DNA of 64,000 nucleotides from Leclercia adecarboxylata (GTDB lineage: Bacteria > Pseudomonadota > Gammaproteobacteria > Enterobacterales > Enterobacteriaceae), in the NCBI RefSeq assembly GCF_006171285.1, contig NZ_CP040889.1, positions 558,001-622,000 on the forward strand, in the 5' to 3' direction. Positions 8,585 to 17,056 of this stretch are shown piece after piece. A model generated the notes under the pieces. It saw only the letters and a program-made list of their open reading frames with translations. It ran no database searches and was not told where the DNA came from. A program made the translations under genes and the position numbers. The number at the start of each line of letters is the position of its first letter. Position 1 is the first letter of the stretch.

Positions 8585-11500
8585 ATGAGTCAGCAACGTG
8601 CTGAGACGCCACCCCGGGGATGGACCGCCGCCGACCTCGAAAAATTGCCCGGTAGCGTCTGGCACAATCGACCGGAGGCAGGCTGGCAGGCCTGCGACAT
8701 CGCCATTTTTCATGACAAGACGCCGCCCACCCGTCCCTGCCTGTTTATTGCCATGGATACCGACACCTGGCTGCAGGGCTCCGGCAATACCGGCATTTAT
8801 GCGGGCTGGAACGATACTCATCTTTCGCTTTCCCGCCACGCCTCCCGCTACTGCGGGGCGATTGTTCAGCGCAGGGTTGACGGGCTGCCGCCGGACTTCC
8901 CTCAACTGGTAGTCGGTAACAGCTATGAGGCGCTGCAGTGGCTGGGGGAAGAGGCGCGGCGACGGCTGGACGGTAAACTGGTGGCGATCACCGGTACGGT
9001 AGGGAAAACCTCCACCAAAGAGATGCTGGAGAGCATTCTTGCAACCCGCATGTCGGTGGTGGCGAGTCACGGCAACCACAACACCCGCACCGGCGCCTCG
9101 GTGACTCTGGCCCGGACCGTCTGCAACCCGCAGGCGGTGGTGATGGAAGTGGCGATCTCGGCCCTGTGGATGCGCAACGGCGGGATCGGCCCGCGTATCA
9201 AGCCGCATATCGTCATCATTACTGAAATCGGCATGACCCAGGTGGGGAAGAACGTCACCTCTTTAGATGACGTGGCGCGCTTTAAAGCACGCATCAGCCA
9301 TGGCCTGATCCCCGGCGGCTACGCCATTTTGAACCGCGATATGGCCGGGTATGAGACCCTGGCCGCGAGCGTCACCCGCGACGGGGCCCGCATCATCAGC
9401 TACGGTTTTCATCCTGGCGCAGACGCGCGCATTACGGCGTTTACCCCGGATGGCAACGGCAGCCTGGTTACCCTCAACTTCCGCCAGCAGAGCCTGAGCT
9501 ACCGGCTGGCCGTGCCGGGCAAGGGGGCTGCACTTAACTCGGTGGCCTCGCTTATCGCCGCCGACCTGCTCGGGGTGAGCCTGCCGGAGATCGTCTCCTG
9601 CCTTGAAGCCTGGCACAGCGACGGCCAGCATATGGGTATTACCCGCCTCACGCTGCCGGACGGCGGGGCCGTTACCCTGATTGACGACAGCTACAACGCC
9701 GAATACCTCTCCATGCTCAACGCCTTCGAGGTGGCCGGGCAGCGCGCCCGGGAAAGCGGTGGCCGGGTGGTTGCCCTTTTAGGGAGGATCGTCAACCTCG
9801 GCGACCAGTCCGACGCGATCCACCGCTCGCTGGCGGAGCCGTTGCTGGCGGCGGGCTGCGGGAAAGCATTTTTACACGGTGAGGAGATGGCAGCCCTGCA
9901 CGGTGCCCTGCCGGAGACGATTCGCGGCGGCCACTTCCGCACTGCGCAGATGCTGGTGGATGCCGCGGCACCGACGCTACGCGACGGCGATATCGTGCTG
10001 GTCAAAGGCAGCGTGCGCAACTCTGACTTCAACCGGGTCATCAGCCTGCTGAAAACCCGTCTCGCTGCGCCACCAGCCCTGAAAAAAGAGCAGACCGCCC
10101 GCCTGCTGGTGAATCTCGCCACCGGCGAAACGCGGGTATCCGAACTGAGCGACAGCATCTTTGCGCCGACGTATCTCAGCCAGCTGTTGCTGACCACCTG
10201 CGTGGCGGAGCGGCTGCTGATGAAAGAGATGACCCTTGAAACGCCTGTTGAAATGCACGGCATCGCCGCCCACGTCCTGGAGGGTAACCCGGCGCTAGGC
10301 CTGCCGCCGGGCAGCACGGTGACCCTGAAGTCGCTGTTGCAGGGGATGCTGATTCATAACGCCTGCGACGCTGCCATTCACATCGCGGAACAACTGGCAG
10401 GCAGCAGCGCCGGGGCGTTGACGCAGCTCCGTGAGCTGATGGGTGAGCGGGCGATGGCGCATACCCACATCAATAACGTATCCGGCCGCCCGCGTCCCGG
10501 CCAGCGCACCACGCTCAAGGATGTCGCCAGGCTGCTGTACCATTTCTACCTGCGCTACCCGCACCTGCTGTCGTGGTTTGCTGAGCACGAGGCGGCCATC
10601 GGCGAGCACGTGTACCGTAAAACCGCCAACCTGCACAGCAACGGCAGCGCCTGGGGGCAATTCAGTGCCGGACGCTGGGGCTTTGCGCTGCAGTGGGTCG
10701 CGGGCGATCTCTGGCTGGCCTGCGCCGCCGGGGCGGATGACGCCTTTCATCTTGACTATCTGCTGGATGAGTTGCTCTCCCGGGCGGAGGGCGCGCAGCC
10801 CGCACCGGTCCCCGTCGAACGCCAGATCGACAAACCCGCAGCAACAATTACCCTGCTGGGGGACACCTATTTTGGCGAGTGGTACACCCGCAAGCGTCAG
10901 CGGCGCGGTATCGACGATGCCCTGCAACGCTACGGATACGATCACAGCTTTGCAGGCATCGCCCCGCTGCTGCGCGGCAGCGATTTTACCCTTGCCAACT
11001 TCGAAGCGGCCCTTGCCACCGACCTGAGCGCCAGCCCGGAAGGCCGAAAAACATTCTGCCTGGCCGGGGATCCGCAGGCCTCTGTTGCGGCCCTGCGCAA
11101 ACAGGGCATCGACGCGGTGGCGCTGGGCAACAATCACGCCATGGACGCCGGACTGCCGGGTCTGCACAGCACCCTGGCGGCGTTTGCCGACGGGGGCATC
11201 GCCACAATTGGGGCCGGACTCAATGCCCAGCAGGCGCACGCCCCGCTGGTGCTGACGGTCGGCGACAGGCAGTACAAGATTTTCAGCGCCTACTGGTACC
11301 GACGCTTTATGGAGCAGGAGTGCGCCTTCTATGCCCGCCCGCGCCGGGCGGGCGTCGCCTGTCTGAGCGGTGGGCTGACGGAACAGCTGCGTCTGGAGAA
11401 GGCCAGCGCCAACCCGGCCACCACCATCGTGCTTGCCCACTGGGGGCTCGACTACCGCTGGACGACGGCGGGACAGCGTGCCCTGGCGCAGCGCCTGAGC

Positions 11501-11902
11501 GAGGCCGGAGCGGATCTGATTATCGGTTCCGGGCCGCATATGCCCGGCGAAGCGGCCCGCCTCGGCGAAAGCCTGGTGCTCTACAGCATCGGCAACGGGG
11601 TGTTTAACAGTAACGGCGAGTATCGGGAACGCGGTATGCCGCCGTATGGTTTTATCGTCCGCCTGCTGCTTGGCGAACAGGTGCCGCAGATCCAGCTCCT
11701 GCCGATCCTGACCGACAATAAAAAGACCTTCTGGCAGCCCCGCCCGGTTAACGAGGCTGAATTCACCGATCTGATCGCACACCTGACCGCTCAGGGAATG
11801 CCCATTATCCGGGAGGAAGCCTCCGGCGCGGGCTGGCGCGCGGTATGTGAAGAAGGAGAGTACAAGCTGATCATGACGCTGGATGCGTATGTAGAACAGT
11901 AA
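8585..11902 (+). CDS. Three-domain fusion: MurF-like ligase, inactive S11 carboxypeptidase-like domain, CapA-like phosphoesterase
   Basis: A 1105-aa protein. Residues about 100-490 form a Mur ligase with P-loop ITGTVGKTST (from 135), the MEVAISA and ITEIGMTQVGKN strands, VARFK with the candidate carbamylated Lys, and DDSYNAE (from about 366), closest to MurF. Residues about 510-730 resemble D-Ala-D-Ala carboxypeptidases (HINNVSG, PGQRTTLKDVARL) but lack SxxK, SxN and KTG. From about 752 to the end is a CapA/PgsA-like metallophosphatase: LLGDTYFGE, ANFEAAL, GNNHAMDAG, LAHWGLDYRW, GSGPHMPGE. ATG 8585 is preferred over 8558 because AGGA lies about 10 nt upstream and 8558 is inside the previous gene. 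CapB/CapA pairs make poly-gamma-glutamate; a related amide-linked polymer is inferred. Confidence 0.85.
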   Translation: MSQQRAETPPRGWTAADLEKLPGSVWHNRPEAGWQACDIAIFHDKTPPTRPCLFIAMDTDTWLQGSGNTGIYAGWNDTHLSLSRHASRYCGAIVQRRVDGLPPDFPQLVVGNSYEALQWLGEEARRRLDGKLVAITGTVGKTSTKEMLESILATRMSVVASHGNHNTRTGASVTLARTVCNPQAVVMEVAISALWMRNGGIGPRIKPHIVIITEIGMTQVGKNVTSLDDVARFKARISHGLIPGGYAILNRDMAGYETLAASVTRDGARIISYGFHPGADARITAFTPDGNGSLVTLNFRQQSLSYRLAVPGKGAALNSVASLIAADLLGVSLPEIVSCLEAWHSDGQHMGITRLTLPDGGAVTLIDDSYNAEYLSMLNAFEVAGQRARESGGRVVALLGRIVNLGDQSDAIHRSLAEPLLAAGCGKAFLHGEEMAALHGALPETIRGGHFRTAQMLVDAAAPTLRDGDIVLVKGSVRNSDFNRVISLLKTRLAAPPALKKEQTARLLVNLATGETRVSELSDSIFAPTYLSQLLLTTCVAERLLMKEMTLETPVEMHGIAAHVLEGNPALGLPPGSTVTLKSLLQGMLIHNACDAAIHIAEQLAGSSAGALTQLRELMGERAMAHTHINNVSGRPRPGQRTTLKDVARLLYHFYLRYPHLLSWFAEHEAAIGEHVYRKTANLHSNGSAWGQFSAGRWGFALQWVAGDLWLACAAGADDAFHLDYLLDELLSRAEGAQPAPVPVERQIDKPAATITLLGDTYFGEWYTRKRQRRGIDDALQRYGYDHSFAGIAPLLRGSDFTLANFEAALATDLSASPEGRKTFCLAGDPQASVAALRKQGIDAVALGNNHAMDAGLPGLHSTLAAFADGGIATIGAGLNAQQAHAPLVLTVGDRQYKIFSAYWYRRFMEQECAFYARPRRAGVACLSGGLTEQLRLEKASANPATTIVLAHWGLDYRWTTAGQRALAQRLSEAGADLIIGSGPHMPGEAARLGESLVLYSIGNGVFNSNGEYRERGMPPYGFIVRLLLGEQVPQIQLLPILTDNKKTFWQPRPVNEAEFTDLIAHLTAQGMPIIREEASGAGWRAVCEEGEYKLIMTLDAYVEQ

Positions 11903-11996
11903 GCAGAATTTTTAAGCGATACAGCTACCTGAATGAAAATTCCCGATTACAGTTAAAAGACGTCACTTCGCTGTGCGACAGAGTCAGGACCTACTG

Positions 11997-12341
11997 ATGA
12001 GCGTGCCACTGCAAAAAATGCCCCGCTGTGGGATGGTGTTGTTAGCGCTGCTGCTGGGCGTAGGCGGTTGTGCTTCCCATGATAAAAACCCCAGCCGGGC
12101 GCGCGTGGCGCCGAAGTATGTTCTCCCCGCACCTGTGCAGCCCGCCTATAGCGCACCTGAACCTCTCCTCAGCGCGCCAGAAGAAGCCCCCTCGCCGCCG
12201 GTAAAAGTCAAAAAACGGCCGTCGGTCAAAGCCGCAGAACAGTCAGCGCCACGGGCGTTGCCGGTGCTGGACAATTCATTGCCAGAGCAGATCTGGCAGC
12301 CGGCTGTTACCCGTCAGACCAGCCTGGAGCTTAAATCATGA
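11997..12341 (+). CDS. Small proline-rich lipoprotein
   Basis: A 114-aa protein with a lipoprotein signal: MSVPLQKMPRCGMVLLALLL followed by GVGGC, with Cys at residue 25. Position +2 is Ala, so outer-membrane sorting is expected. The rest is low complexity, rich in Pro, Ala and Lys (PAPVQPAYSAPEPLLSAPEE, then KVKKRPSVK), suggesting an extended periplasmic or wall-spanning tether. ATG 11997 has AGGA 7 nt upstream; a GTG at 11973 is in frame but has no such site. It overlaps the next gene by 4 nt (ATGA), so the two are translationally coupled. No family recognised. Confidence 0.72.
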   Translation: MSVPLQKMPRCGMVLLALLLGVGGCASHDKNPSRARVAPKYVLPAPVQPAYSAPEPLLSAPEEAPSPPVKVKKRPSVKAAEQSAPRALPVLDNSLPEQIWQPAVTRQTSLELKS

Positions 12342-13783
12342 CGGAACGCGCTGTCGGTGAACTGGAAAGCCGGGCGGATATTAAGCGCCCGACGCTGCCG
12401 CTGTGGCAAAACGCGCTGGTTATTCTCCTTACTCTTACCTACCTCATCTGCGAGCTGGCGTTTAACTCGCGCCTGCTCGATCTGGTGGGCAGTCTTTCCA
12501 CACCCGGTGACATCCACAGCATGGAGCGCTACGGGCGGGCATTAACCGCCATCGCCGCTGCGCTGCTGGTGTTTCAGCTGGTTCTGGCGGGTAACGCCTG
12601 GCTGAAAAAACGCGGCGTTGAGTTCCCCGCCCCCTGGGTGGCAGGCATGGTGTTTTCGCTGTGCCTGCTCACCGGCGTGGTGACCTGGCAGATGGTGGAG
12701 TGGGTGATTGAGCGCCAGGTCGCGCAGAGCACCGGCGAGTTTCGCCAGAAGTCGATGCTGGCCCAGCTCTATCAACAATCGTTAATTGACGGACACCAGA
12801 CGCTGGAGGGGATCCCGCTTGACGACGACGGCAGCCAGCGTGACACCTGGACCAGCCCCTCCGGGAAAGCGTTTCTGGCGATGCTGCCGCTGCTGATGAG
12901 CTCGGTCAGCCGCTATCACGAGCTGCTTGAGCGGGAGGCCGGGCAAAATCTGCGCGACAGCATCAGCGTCCAGGAGGGCGGTCTCCTCGGCTATTACAAG
13001 CTCTGGCTGGCCGCGCGTGGGGAAATTTATAAAGACTATCTCGGCTGTAACAGCGCCACAGAGACAAAGGGGCTTTATAACGGCGTGGCGATCCCGGCCC
13101 GGCTCGACTGGGAATCGTTTTTTATGCTGGAGGTGGTGCAAAACACGCTGCGTGATAAGCTGGCTCTCCCCCGGGACACCCGGGTCAGGCCTGAATACCC
13201 GAAAGATGACGCCCTGAAACAGTTTGCGCAGGATCTACAGGCCCCCCATCTTGATCACGCCATGCATCAGCAGCTCCCTCGCCTGCAGGCAGCGCTGGCC
13301 AGCTACGGCGTGGGCGGGGAAAATGAAAAACGGGGTGAGGATGCGGCGCGGGCGGTGATTGTTCCCCCCATTGCGCTGATGTTCTCCCTGCTTGGGGCCC
13401 TGACCCACCTGGCAAAACTGCTCTACCTGCTGCTTCTGCCCTTAAGTGCCGCCCTGCTGTATATCGCCCCCTGGCGCCCGGTTCGTCTGGTCAACCGCCA
13501 TCCGCTGATCTTTCCGGTAATGTTGATCTGCCTGCTGCTCGGCCTGTGCAGCGTGATGAATAACAGCATCACCGCCTCTGCGGCCTATCAGTCTTTGCGG
13601 CATGCGTTGCAGGGGGCGGAGGTGACCATTACCGACGCGCCCTCCTCCCTGCGTGGCGACACGCTGCTGCGGGTGATCCACGCCGTCAGCATCGGGCAAA
13701 GTTACAGCTATCCGCTGAATCACGCCTTACGCCAAAACGTGCTGCTCGACTTTGATTTTGGATATGAAACACGTAATGAATAA
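12338..13783 (+). CDS. Multi-pass inner-membrane protein of the polymer arm
   Basis: A 481-aa protein that I cannot assign to a named family. Three N-terminal membrane segments (about 22-42, 70-88, 100-122) are followed by a large soluble region of about 200 residues with a GLYNGV and a WESFFMLEVVQNTLRDKL stretch. Two or three more segments follow (about 345-380 and 395-415), then a C-terminal soluble tail. It starts inside the lipoprotein gene (ATGA overlap) and ends the operon. By position it may anchor or transport the product of the MurF-CapA fusion. Nothing in it resembles the PgsC/CapC partner, which is much smaller. Confidence 0.72.
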   Translation: MTERAVGELESRADIKRPTLPLWQNALVILLTLTYLICELAFNSRLLDLVGSLSTPGDIHSMERYGRALTAIAAALLVFQLVLAGNAWLKKRGVEFPAPWVAGMVFSLCLLTGVVTWQMVEWVIERQVAQSTGEFRQKSMLAQLYQQSLIDGHQTLEGIPLDDDGSQRDTWTSPSGKAFLAMLPLLMSSVSRYHELLEREAGQNLRDSISVQEGGLLGYYKLWLAARGEIYKDYLGCNSATETKGLYNGVAIPARLDWESFFMLEVVQNTLRDKLALPRDTRVRPEYPKDDALKQFAQDLQAPHLDHAMHQQLPRLQAALASYGVGGENEKRGEDAARAVIVPPIALMFSLLGALTHLAKLLYLLLLPLSAALLYIAPWRPVRLVNRHPLIFPVMLICLLLGLCSVMNNSITASAAYQSLRHALQGAEVTITDAPSSLRGDTLLRVIHAVSIGQSYSYPLNHALRQNVLLDFDFGYETRNE

Positions 13784-13798
13784 GTCTCCATCAGGATA

Positions 13799-13820
13799 AA
13801 AACAGGCCTCTGTTTTGGTT
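13799..13820 (+). terminator. Weak terminator-like hairpin after the polymer operon
   Basis: AAAACAG (13799-13805), loop GCCT, CTGTTTT (13810-13816) just after the stop at 13783, followed by a T-rich stretch. The stem is AT-rich, so termination would be modest. The rest of the 250-bp gap up to lpxP carries inverted copies TTACGCCG (13884) and CGGCGTAA (about 13979) and presumably the lpxP promoter. Confidence 0.45.
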
Positions 13821-14033
13821 ATTTTAATGCTGGTTTTTTGAGCAAAAAGTAGTGTTAGCAGTTAAGATATATCAGTGCTACATTACGCCGCCCAAAGGCG
13901 TCAGCCGTTTTTCAGACCATGAGTATGTACGGCAACAGCCCGGAACCATTAGTATTTACGCGAGTCATAAAAGCAGTACGGCGTAACGCCACTCTGGCGC
14001 TACCTACACACTCTTCATAAAGGTCGTTTCATC

Positions 14034-14951
14034 TTGTCTCAATGCAAATTCACACTCACCCTTTTGCACCCCCGTTACTGGTTTACGTGGTTTGGTCTGG
14101 GTGTCCTGTGGCTGCTCGTACAACTCCCCTACCCGGCGCTGAGCTGGCTGGGTGCTACTCTCGGGAGTATTTCACGTCGTTTTCTGAAACGCCGGGAGTC
14201 TATCGGTCGCAGAAACCTCGAACTCTGCTTTCCGGCGCTCTCCCCCGAAGAGCGCGAACGTCTGATTACTGAGAATTTTAAATCCATCGGCATGGCGTTG
14301 CTGGAAACGGGGATGGCCTGGTTCTGGCCGGATCGCCGGGTACGCAAGCTGTTTGATGTTGAAGGGCTGGAAAATTTGCAGCGCGCGCAGGCTAAAAACC
14401 GCGGCGTGATGGTCATCGGCGTTCACTTTATGTCGCTGGAACTGGGTGGCCGGGTGATGGGCTTGTGCCAGCCGATGATGGCGACCTACCGTCCGCATAA
14501 CAGCGCTCTGATGGAGTGGGTGCAGACGCGCGGGCGCATGCGCTCCAATAAAGCGATGATCAGCCGCAACAACCTGCGCGGGCTGGTCAGCGCCCTGAAA
14601 AAAGGGGAAGCGGTCTGGTTTGCGCCGGATCAGGACTATGGCCGCAATGGCAGCAGCTTCGCCCCCTTCTTTGCGGTAAAGGATGTGGCGACCACTAACG
14701 GCACATTCGTGATTCAGCGCCTCTCAAAGGCGGCGATGCTCACCGTCACGATGGTCAGAAAAGCGGATAAGAGCGGCTACCGCCTGTTCATCATGCCGGA
14801 GATGGAAAACTATCCGCAGGAAGAGGTGGCCGCCGCGGCTTACATCAACAAGGCGATCGAGAACGAGATCATGCGTGCCCCGGAGCAGTATTTATGGGTG
14901 CATCGCCGCTTCAAAACCCGCCCTGTCGGTGAACCTTCCCTCTACCGTTAG
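14034..14951 (+). CDS. lpxP: LpxP, Kdo2-lipid IVA palmitoleoyltransferase
   Basis: A 305-aa inner-membrane acyltransferase of the LpxL/LpxM/LpxP family. In E. coli LpxP adds palmitoleate to lipid A at low temperature in place of the laurate added by LpxL. Visible are the N-terminal membrane segment (WFTWFGLGVLWLLVQL), the H(X4)E-type motif in VHFMSLELGG, and near identity to the remembered E. coli protein through RPHNSALMEWVQTRGRMRSNKAMI and FAPDQDYG. The start is TTG at 14034 with AAAGG upstream. Position beside ypdK and alaC supports lpxP over lpxL. Cold induction is known for the family, not shown here. Confidence 0.93.
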   Translation: MSQCKFTLTLLHPRYWFTWFGLGVLWLLVQLPYPALSWLGATLGSISRRFLKRRESIGRRNLELCFPALSPEERERLITENFKSIGMALLETGMAWFWPDRRVRKLFDVEGLENLQRAQAKNRGVMVIGVHFMSLELGGRVMGLCQPMMATYRPHNSALMEWVQTRGRMRSNKAMISRNNLRGLVSALKKGEAVWFAPDQDYGRNGSSFAPFFAVKDVATTNGTFVIQRLSKAAMLTVTMVRKADKSGYRLFIMPEMENYPQEEVAAAAYINKAIENEIMRAPEQYLWVHRRFKTRPVGEPSLYR

Positions 14952-14962
14952 CCCCAGAACAG

Positions 14963-14993
14963 AGGTTAGTTTCTGCGTGAAACTAACCTTTTC
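14963..14993 (+). terminator. lpxP terminator
   Basis: A perfect 11-bp stem, AGGTTAGTTTC (14963-14973) with GAAACTAACCT (14979-14989), loop TGCGT and a short TTTTC tail, 12 bp after the lpxP stop. Confidence 0.75.
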
Positions 14994-15309
14994 AATCACC
15001 TGTAATCACCCCGATTTATCGTTAGCAGGCTATGTTGCCGAAGGGCAATTTATTACGCCGCGAAATTAATCTGTCGCCGTTCCACGACACTCGTAAGTCG
15101 CAGAAATTATTTAAAAAAATGCCCCTTGTCACTCCTGAAATTTAGGCGTACATTAGCGCCGTCTGGCTACCTGAAAGCACAGAATTCTGAGCTGGAGTCG
15201 CTGCCAAAACGGGGATAATTCTCATTTCCGCCCTGGACCGACTTCACCTCTCTATAATCAGTTGGACTCTGTTTTTAATGCGTATCACGAAATACGCGGA
15301 GCGATGAAC
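14994..15309 (+). promoter_or_regulatory. ypdK upstream region with TATAAT box and leader hairpin
   Basis: About 315 bp without a gene. A TATAAT sits at 15253-15258 with no good -35 element. GCGTAT/ATACGC (about 15281-15297) can fold into a small hairpin directly ahead of the GGAG ribosome site of ypdK and might influence its access. The proximal part (15000-15240) shows nothing I recognise. Confidence 0.45.
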
Positions 15310-15384
15310 GTGAAATATTTCTTGATGGGTTTTTCAGTGATTTTGTTCGCCTGGGTCGGCACGTTTGCCCTGATGATGAACTGA
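15310..15384 (+). CDS. ypdK: YpdK, very small membrane protein
   Basis: A 24-residue single-span peptide, MKYFLMGFSVILFAWVGTFA-LMMN, matching the E. coli YpdK microprotein that I recall between lpxP and alaC. GTG 15310 is chosen because the GGAG upstream is 8 nt away; ATG 15304 would leave only 2 nt and add MN. The hydrophobic segment fills nearly the whole peptide, so it should sit in the inner membrane. Function unknown in any organism I know. Confidence 0.8.
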   Translation: MKYFLMGFSVILFAWVGTFALMMN

Positions 15385-15401
15385 GCAAAGAAAATGTAGT
15401 C

Positions 15402-15435
15402 AAAAAAACAGGCGCCTGAGGCGCCTGTTTTTTTT
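15402..15435. terminator. Bidirectional terminator between ypdK and alaC
   Basis: CAGGCGCC (15409-15416), loop TGA, GGCGCCTG (15420-15427), with an A-run on the left and eight T on the right, so it works for both convergent genes. Confidence 0.9.
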
Positions 15436-15437
15436 GG

Positions 15438-16670
15438 TTACTGTTCCGGCGCGGTCTTTGCGGCCTGCGGTAACAGCCCGTCGGCGCGGAACATGCCCTT
15501 AATGCCCCTCACCGCCTGACGAATACGGTCGCTGTTCTCAATCAGCGCGAAACGCACGTGCGTATCACCGTAGTCGCCAAAGCCAACGCCCGGGGAGACG
15601 CACACTTTCGCGTCCTGCAGGAGTTTTTTGGCAAACTCCAGCGATCCCATCGCGGCGTAAGCCTCCGGGATCTTCGCCCAGACGTACATTGAGGCTTTCG
15701 GCATCTCGACCATCCAGCCTGCTTCATGCAGCCCTTTGACCAGCACATCGCGACGACGCTTGTACTGGGCGGCAATGTCCTTCACGCACTGCTGATCGCC
15801 TTCCAGCGCTGCAATCGCCGCCACCTGCAGCGGGGTGAAGGTGCCGTAGTCGTGGTAGCTTTTGATGCGCGCCAGGGCGTTCACCAGGGTCTTGTTGCCG
15901 ACCATAAAGCCGATACGCCAGCCCGCCATGTTGTAGCTTTTCGACAGGGTGAAGAACTCCACTGCCACGTCGCGCGCGCCGGGAACCTGCATGATCGACG
16001 GCGCTTTCCAGCCGTCATAGACGATATCGGCATAGGCCAGGTCATGCACCACCAGCACGTCATAGCGCTTCGCCAGCGCCACGACCTTCTCAAAGAACTC
16101 GAGTTCGACACACTGGGCGGTCGGGTTTGACGGAAAACCGAGGATCATCATCTTCGGCTTCGGATAGCTTTCGCGGATGGCGCGTTCCAGTTCGTTGAAG
16201 AAGTCGACGCCTTCCACCAGCGGAACAGAGCGCACCTGCGCCCCGGCGATGACCGCGCCGTAAATATGGATCGGGTAGCTGGGGTTCGGCACCAGTACGG
16301 TGTCGCCGTGGTCCAGGGTCGCCAGCATCAGATGCGCCAGCCCCTCTTTCGACCCAATGGTGACAATGGCTTCGCTCTCGGGGTCGATCTCAACCTGATA
16401 GCGGTCCTGATACCAGCGCGAAATGGCGCGGCGCAGGCGCGGAATGCCTTTGGAAGTCGAGTAGCCGTGGGTGTCCGGGCGCTGGGCGACGGTACAGAGC
16501 TTTTCCACGATATGCGGTGGCGTAGCGCCGTCGGGGTTACCCATGCTGAAATCAATAATGTCTTCGCCGCGCCGACGCGCAGCCATTTTCAGTTCAGCGG
16601 TGATGTTAAATACATACGGGGGAAGACGATCGATACGCGAAAAACGGCGTTCAGGACTGGAGTCAGCCAT
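15438..16670 (-). CDS. alaC: AlaC, glutamate-pyruvate aminotransferase
   Basis: A 410-aa fold-type I PLP aminotransferase that makes alanine from pyruvate and glutamate in the cytoplasm; E. coli AlaC is 412 aa and in the same place. The PLP lysine is in [23 protein letters not shown] and VHDLAYADI supply the cofactor contacts, and [15 protein letters not shown] lies near the C-terminus. The gene is convergent with ypdK and divergent from pyrS. Its 5' untranslated region carries three short GC palindromes (separate entry). Confidence 0.94.
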   Translation of the reverse strand: MADSSPERRFSRIDRLPPYVFNITAELKMAARRRGEDIIDFSMGNPDGATPPHIVEKLCTVAQRPDTHGYSTSKGIPRLRRAISRWYQDRYQVEIDPESEAIVTIGSKEGLAHLMLATLDHGDTVLVPNPSYPIHIYGAVIAGAQVRSVPLVEGVDFFNELERAIRESYPKPKMMILGFPSNPTAQCVELEFFEKVVALAKRYDVLVVHDLAYADIVYDGWKAPSIMQVPGARDVAVEFFTLSKSYNMAGWRIGFMVGNKTLVNALARIKSYHDYGTFTPLQVAAIAALEGDQQCVKDIAAQYKRRRDVLVKGLHEAGWMVEMPKASMYVWAKIPEAYAAMGSLEFAKKLLQDAKVCVSPGVGFGDYGDTHVRFALIENSDRIRQAVRGIKGMFRADGLLPQAAKTAPEQ

Positions 16671-17056
16671 AAATTCCTCAGATTACGTTAGCGCCCGGAC
16701 CGTCCGAGCGACGTCGCCACGAATGTGGCGTGCTTAGAAAATAACCTGAAAAAATTCGTCTTGTCGAGAGGGGAGAAATAAAAAAATAACGTAGCGCTAA
16801 AATGGGAACTCTGCTCGGGTAAAAACGGGAAGCGATTATGAAAAGAGGCATTTTCAATGCCATTTAGTTAACATTTTAATATCAGTACAGTTACGACTTT
16901 TGGATTATTTTTTCCCTTCAGACCCCTTTGCGCGGCAACGAAGTCAATCCCCTTTCATTTTTATGGTTTATCCCCATTTGATAAAAAGGACGGATAACTG
17001 GTCATTGGGCGTCAGGTTTTTTATCATGGTTCTTTCCCGTTTTCCCAGGTTTCCTC
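16671..17056. promoter_or_regulatory. alaC/pyrS divergent intergenic region with three GC hairpins in the alaC leader
   Basis: In 386 bp without a gene, three adjacent palindromes occur on the alaC side: CGGACCGTCCG (16696-16706), GCGACGTCGC (16708-16717) and CGCCAC-GAAT-GTGGCG (16715-16730), the last two sharing bases. A further GGCATT/AATGCC hairpin is at 16847-16861. The middle (16731-16830) is AT-rich and probably holds the alaC promoter; TTAACA near 16867 could serve pyrS. No known riboswitch is recognised. Confidence 0.45.

Noticed and set aside
10295-11782. 495-aa minus-strand frame within the MurF/CapA fusion
   Set aside because: Antisense shadow from high-GC codon usage; the plus frame holds clear Mur and CapA motifs.
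1-13783. Genomic island with integrase or tRNA attachment site
   Set aside because: No integrase, transposase or direct repeats are seen in the window, and base composition by eye is like the backbone; the left boundary is outside the window.
16838-16870. Nine-codon peptide gene (ATG AAA AGA GGC...) as a leader peptide for pyrS
   Set aside because: No good ribosome site, no run of control codons, and it lies about 190 bp from the pyrS start; the GGCATT/AATGCC hairpin explains the pattern as well.
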